Assembly: GCA_030429235.1 (NCBI GenBank)
Contig: JAUIDB010000005.1
Location: forward strand, 62,001-126,000
From: Thermoanaerobaculia bacterium
GTDB taxonomy: Bacteria > Acidobacteriota > Thermoanaerobaculia > Multivoradales > JAIOJS01
Length of the DNA: 64,000 nucleotides
Reading direction: 5' to 3'
Shown here in pieces: positions 63,551-64,000 of this stretch (position 1 is the stretch's first letter; each line of letters opens with the position of its first letter). Position numbers and translations under genes: made by a program. The notes below the pieces were generated by a model, which saw nothing but the letters and a program-made list of their open reading frames with translations, was not told the DNA's origin and made no database searches.

Positions 63551-64000
63551 TGCATCTCACCCTGAAGATCTGGCGACAGAGTTCGCCCGAGGACGCCGGT
63601 CAGCTGGTCACCTACGAGATGCCCGATGTTTCCGAACACATGTCGTTTCTCGAGATGCTCGATGTCCTGAACGAACGGCTCACCGAGCAGGGCGAGGATC
63701 CGGTGTCGTTCGACCACGACTGCCGAGAGGGAATCTGCGGCATGTGCGGGCTGATGATCAACGGCTCGGCCCACGGGCCCCGGGCGGCTACCACCACCTG
63801 CCAGTTGCACATGCGAGAGTTCGAGGACGGTGAGACGATCCTGATCGAGCCATGGCGGGCCGAGGCCTTCCCGGTGGTGAAGGACCTGGTCGTGGATCGT
63901 TCGTCGTTCGACCGCATCATCCAGGTGGGAGGGTACGTCTCGGTGAATACCGGCAGTGCGCCGGACGCCAACGCTCTTCCCATCGGGAAAGAGGTAGCGA
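63550..64000 (+). CDS. sdhB: succinate dehydrogenase iron-sulfur subunit, 5' part
   Basis: About 150 codons are visible before the window ends. The 2Fe-2S ferredoxin-type domain shows [10 protein letters not shown] (near residue 59) and a fourth Cys in TTTCQLHM. The following part ([37 protein letters not shown]) matches the start of the second, 4Fe-4S/3Fe-4S domain; its cysteines lie past the edge. The ATG shares a base with the sdhA stop, so translation is coupled. It passes electrons from FAD to the heme subunit. Confidence 0.95.

Overview
The window is a high-GC bacterial chromosome segment, densely packed and mostly free of mobile DNA. Several features point to Acidobacteriota, perhaps a Thermoanaerobaculia-like lineage: a VWFA-related protein of the type common in that phylum, a sulfatase-like/TPR fusion, a DUF2911/TPR protein, a fused alpha/beta E1 dehydrogenase and a MurE with the DAP-type DNPR motif. 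This placement is inferred from gene content only; no rRNA is present.

Layout. 1-2.5 kb: a small peptide-modification-like cluster (radical SAM/SPASM protein, HprK-related kinase and a divergent PqqD-like carrier), with a possible further gene running off the left edge. 2.5-4.4 kb: an initiator tRNA with its own promoter and terminator, then eno-ftsB. 4.4-10.7 kb: an alpha/beta hydrolase with an altered nucleophile, a YbgC-type thioesterase, a fused E1 dehydrogenase, a Ser/Thr protein kinase with no standard start codon, and a VanZ-like protein. 10.8-26.9 kb: a complete division and cell wall (dcw) cluster on the minus strand, in the order mraZ-rsmH-ftsL-ftsI-murE-murF-mraY-murD-ftsW-murG-murC-ftsQ-ftsA-ftsZ. 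Most junctions overlap or nearly touch, and murB and ddl are absent. The mraZ promoter carries a five-unit, 10-bp-phased array that looks like MraZ boxes. 27-32.4 kb: mfd, a PpiC-like lipoprotein and surA, running into dcw.

32.5-40.6 kb: a Kef-type antiporter, a sulfatase-like/TPR protein, an HD nucleotidase-like protein, a small cysteine-containing membrane-anchored protein, an M64 peptidase translationally coupled to an ATP-grasp ligase, and a TauE/SafE exporter. 40.6-47.4 kb: addB-addA for double-strand break repair. 47.5-52.7 kb: two tandem paralogous secreted proteins of unknown function and a large membrane protein. 52.7-57 kb: a small unknown protein, a secreted amidohydrolase, a VWA protein and a YebC/TACO1 protein. 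57.1-60.8 kb: a DUF2911/TPR protein and two tandem paralogous ATP-grasp ligases. 60.9-64 kb: sdhC-sdhA-sdhB, the last cut by the window end.

A recurring regulatory pattern was found by reading upstream of the starts. At least ten genes have a TAnnnT-like -10 hexamer only 6-8 nt before the start codon, and most of these also lack a Shine-Dalgarno sequence. This is the arrangement expected for leaderless mRNAs, and it was used to choose several starts. The strongest candidates for something new are the PqqD/HprK-like/radical SAM cluster, the kinase lacking a normal start codon in frame with the upstream VanZ stop, the paired ATP-grasp ligases, and the tandem secreted paralogs.
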